A DNA stretch of 5,163 bases from Acidimicrobiia bacterium (GTDB lineage Bacteria; Actinomycetota; Acidimicrobiia; Spongiisociales; UBA5794), in contig JAUVNV010000185.1 in the NCBI GenBank assembly GCA_030599515.1, forward strand, positions 1-5,163. The letters are read 5' to 3'. The notes under the pieces were generated by a model, which was given only the letters and a program-made list of their open reading frames with translations, made no database searches and was not told where the DNA came from. Below, one piece after another: positions 5,138 through 5,163 of the stretch (position 1 is the stretch's first letter; each line of letters opens with the position of its first letter). Both the position numbers and the translations under genes were made by a program.

Positions 5138-5163
5138 CTCCGCCTCGACGCAGTCCCGACTGC

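Larger units (their letters stand above)
4895..5163. other. Non-coding or degraded stretch after the toxin gene
   Basis: No protein I would support reads through these 269 bases on either strand; the open frames are short or Arg/Ser/His-rich in the way of non-coding GC-rich DNA. It contains the imperfect direct repeat at 5044-5114, short GC-rich inverted repeats near 4911-4933 and a hairpin at 5120-5137. A gene starting or ending beyond the window edge cannot be excluded. Confidence 0.5.

Overview
The window is GC-rich throughout, with strongly G/C-biased third codon positions, GTG starts and Ala/Arg/Asp-rich proteins. This suggests a high-GC actinobacterium, possibly an environmental lineage such as Acidimicrobiia; the lineage is inferred from composition only. 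Six to seven short transcription units are packed closely, and no rRNA, tRNA or CRISPR array was found.

Region 1 (39-2223, + strand) is the most interesting part. It holds two translationally coupled genes overlapping by 8 bases. The first encodes an aminoglycoside-phosphotransferase-fold kinase with an intact catalytic loop and metal-binding Asp. The second encodes a HopA1-family protein. This kinase plus HopA1 pair is the split Ser/Thr dehydratase of class V lanthipeptides (lexapeptide, pristinin, cacaoidin) and thioamitides (TvaC/TvaD type): the kinase phosphorylates Ser/Thr of a precursor peptide and the HopA1 protein eliminates phosphate to give Dha/Dhb. No precursor, cyclase, decarboxylase or transporter gene is visible, so any partners must lie upstream of position 1 or elsewhere.

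Region 2 (2220-3565) holds a minus-strand gene whose stop codon interlocks with the HopA1 stop in a shared CTAG. It encodes an undescribed protein with an N-terminal beta-rich domain, a long basic low-complexity linker and a C-terminal His/Cys zinc-ribbon-like motif. A perfect AT-rich 9-bp inverted repeat lies upstream of it. Diverging from it is a small single-pass membrane protein with an acidic tail.

Region 3 (3673-4224, - strand) is a short PlsC-like acyltransferase with all four family motifs. Region 4 (4374-4894, + strand) is a type II toxin-antitoxin operon: a ribbon-helix-helix (CcdA-like) antitoxin overlapping a MazF/PemK-family endoribonuclease by ATGA, preceded by dyad symmetries that could be operators. 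The last 269 bases (4895-5163) carry no supportable gene but contain an imperfect 24-nt direct repeat that may be a mobile-element end.

The regions look like independent functions. Only the kinase/HopA1 pair and the toxin-antitoxin pair are clearly operonic partners.
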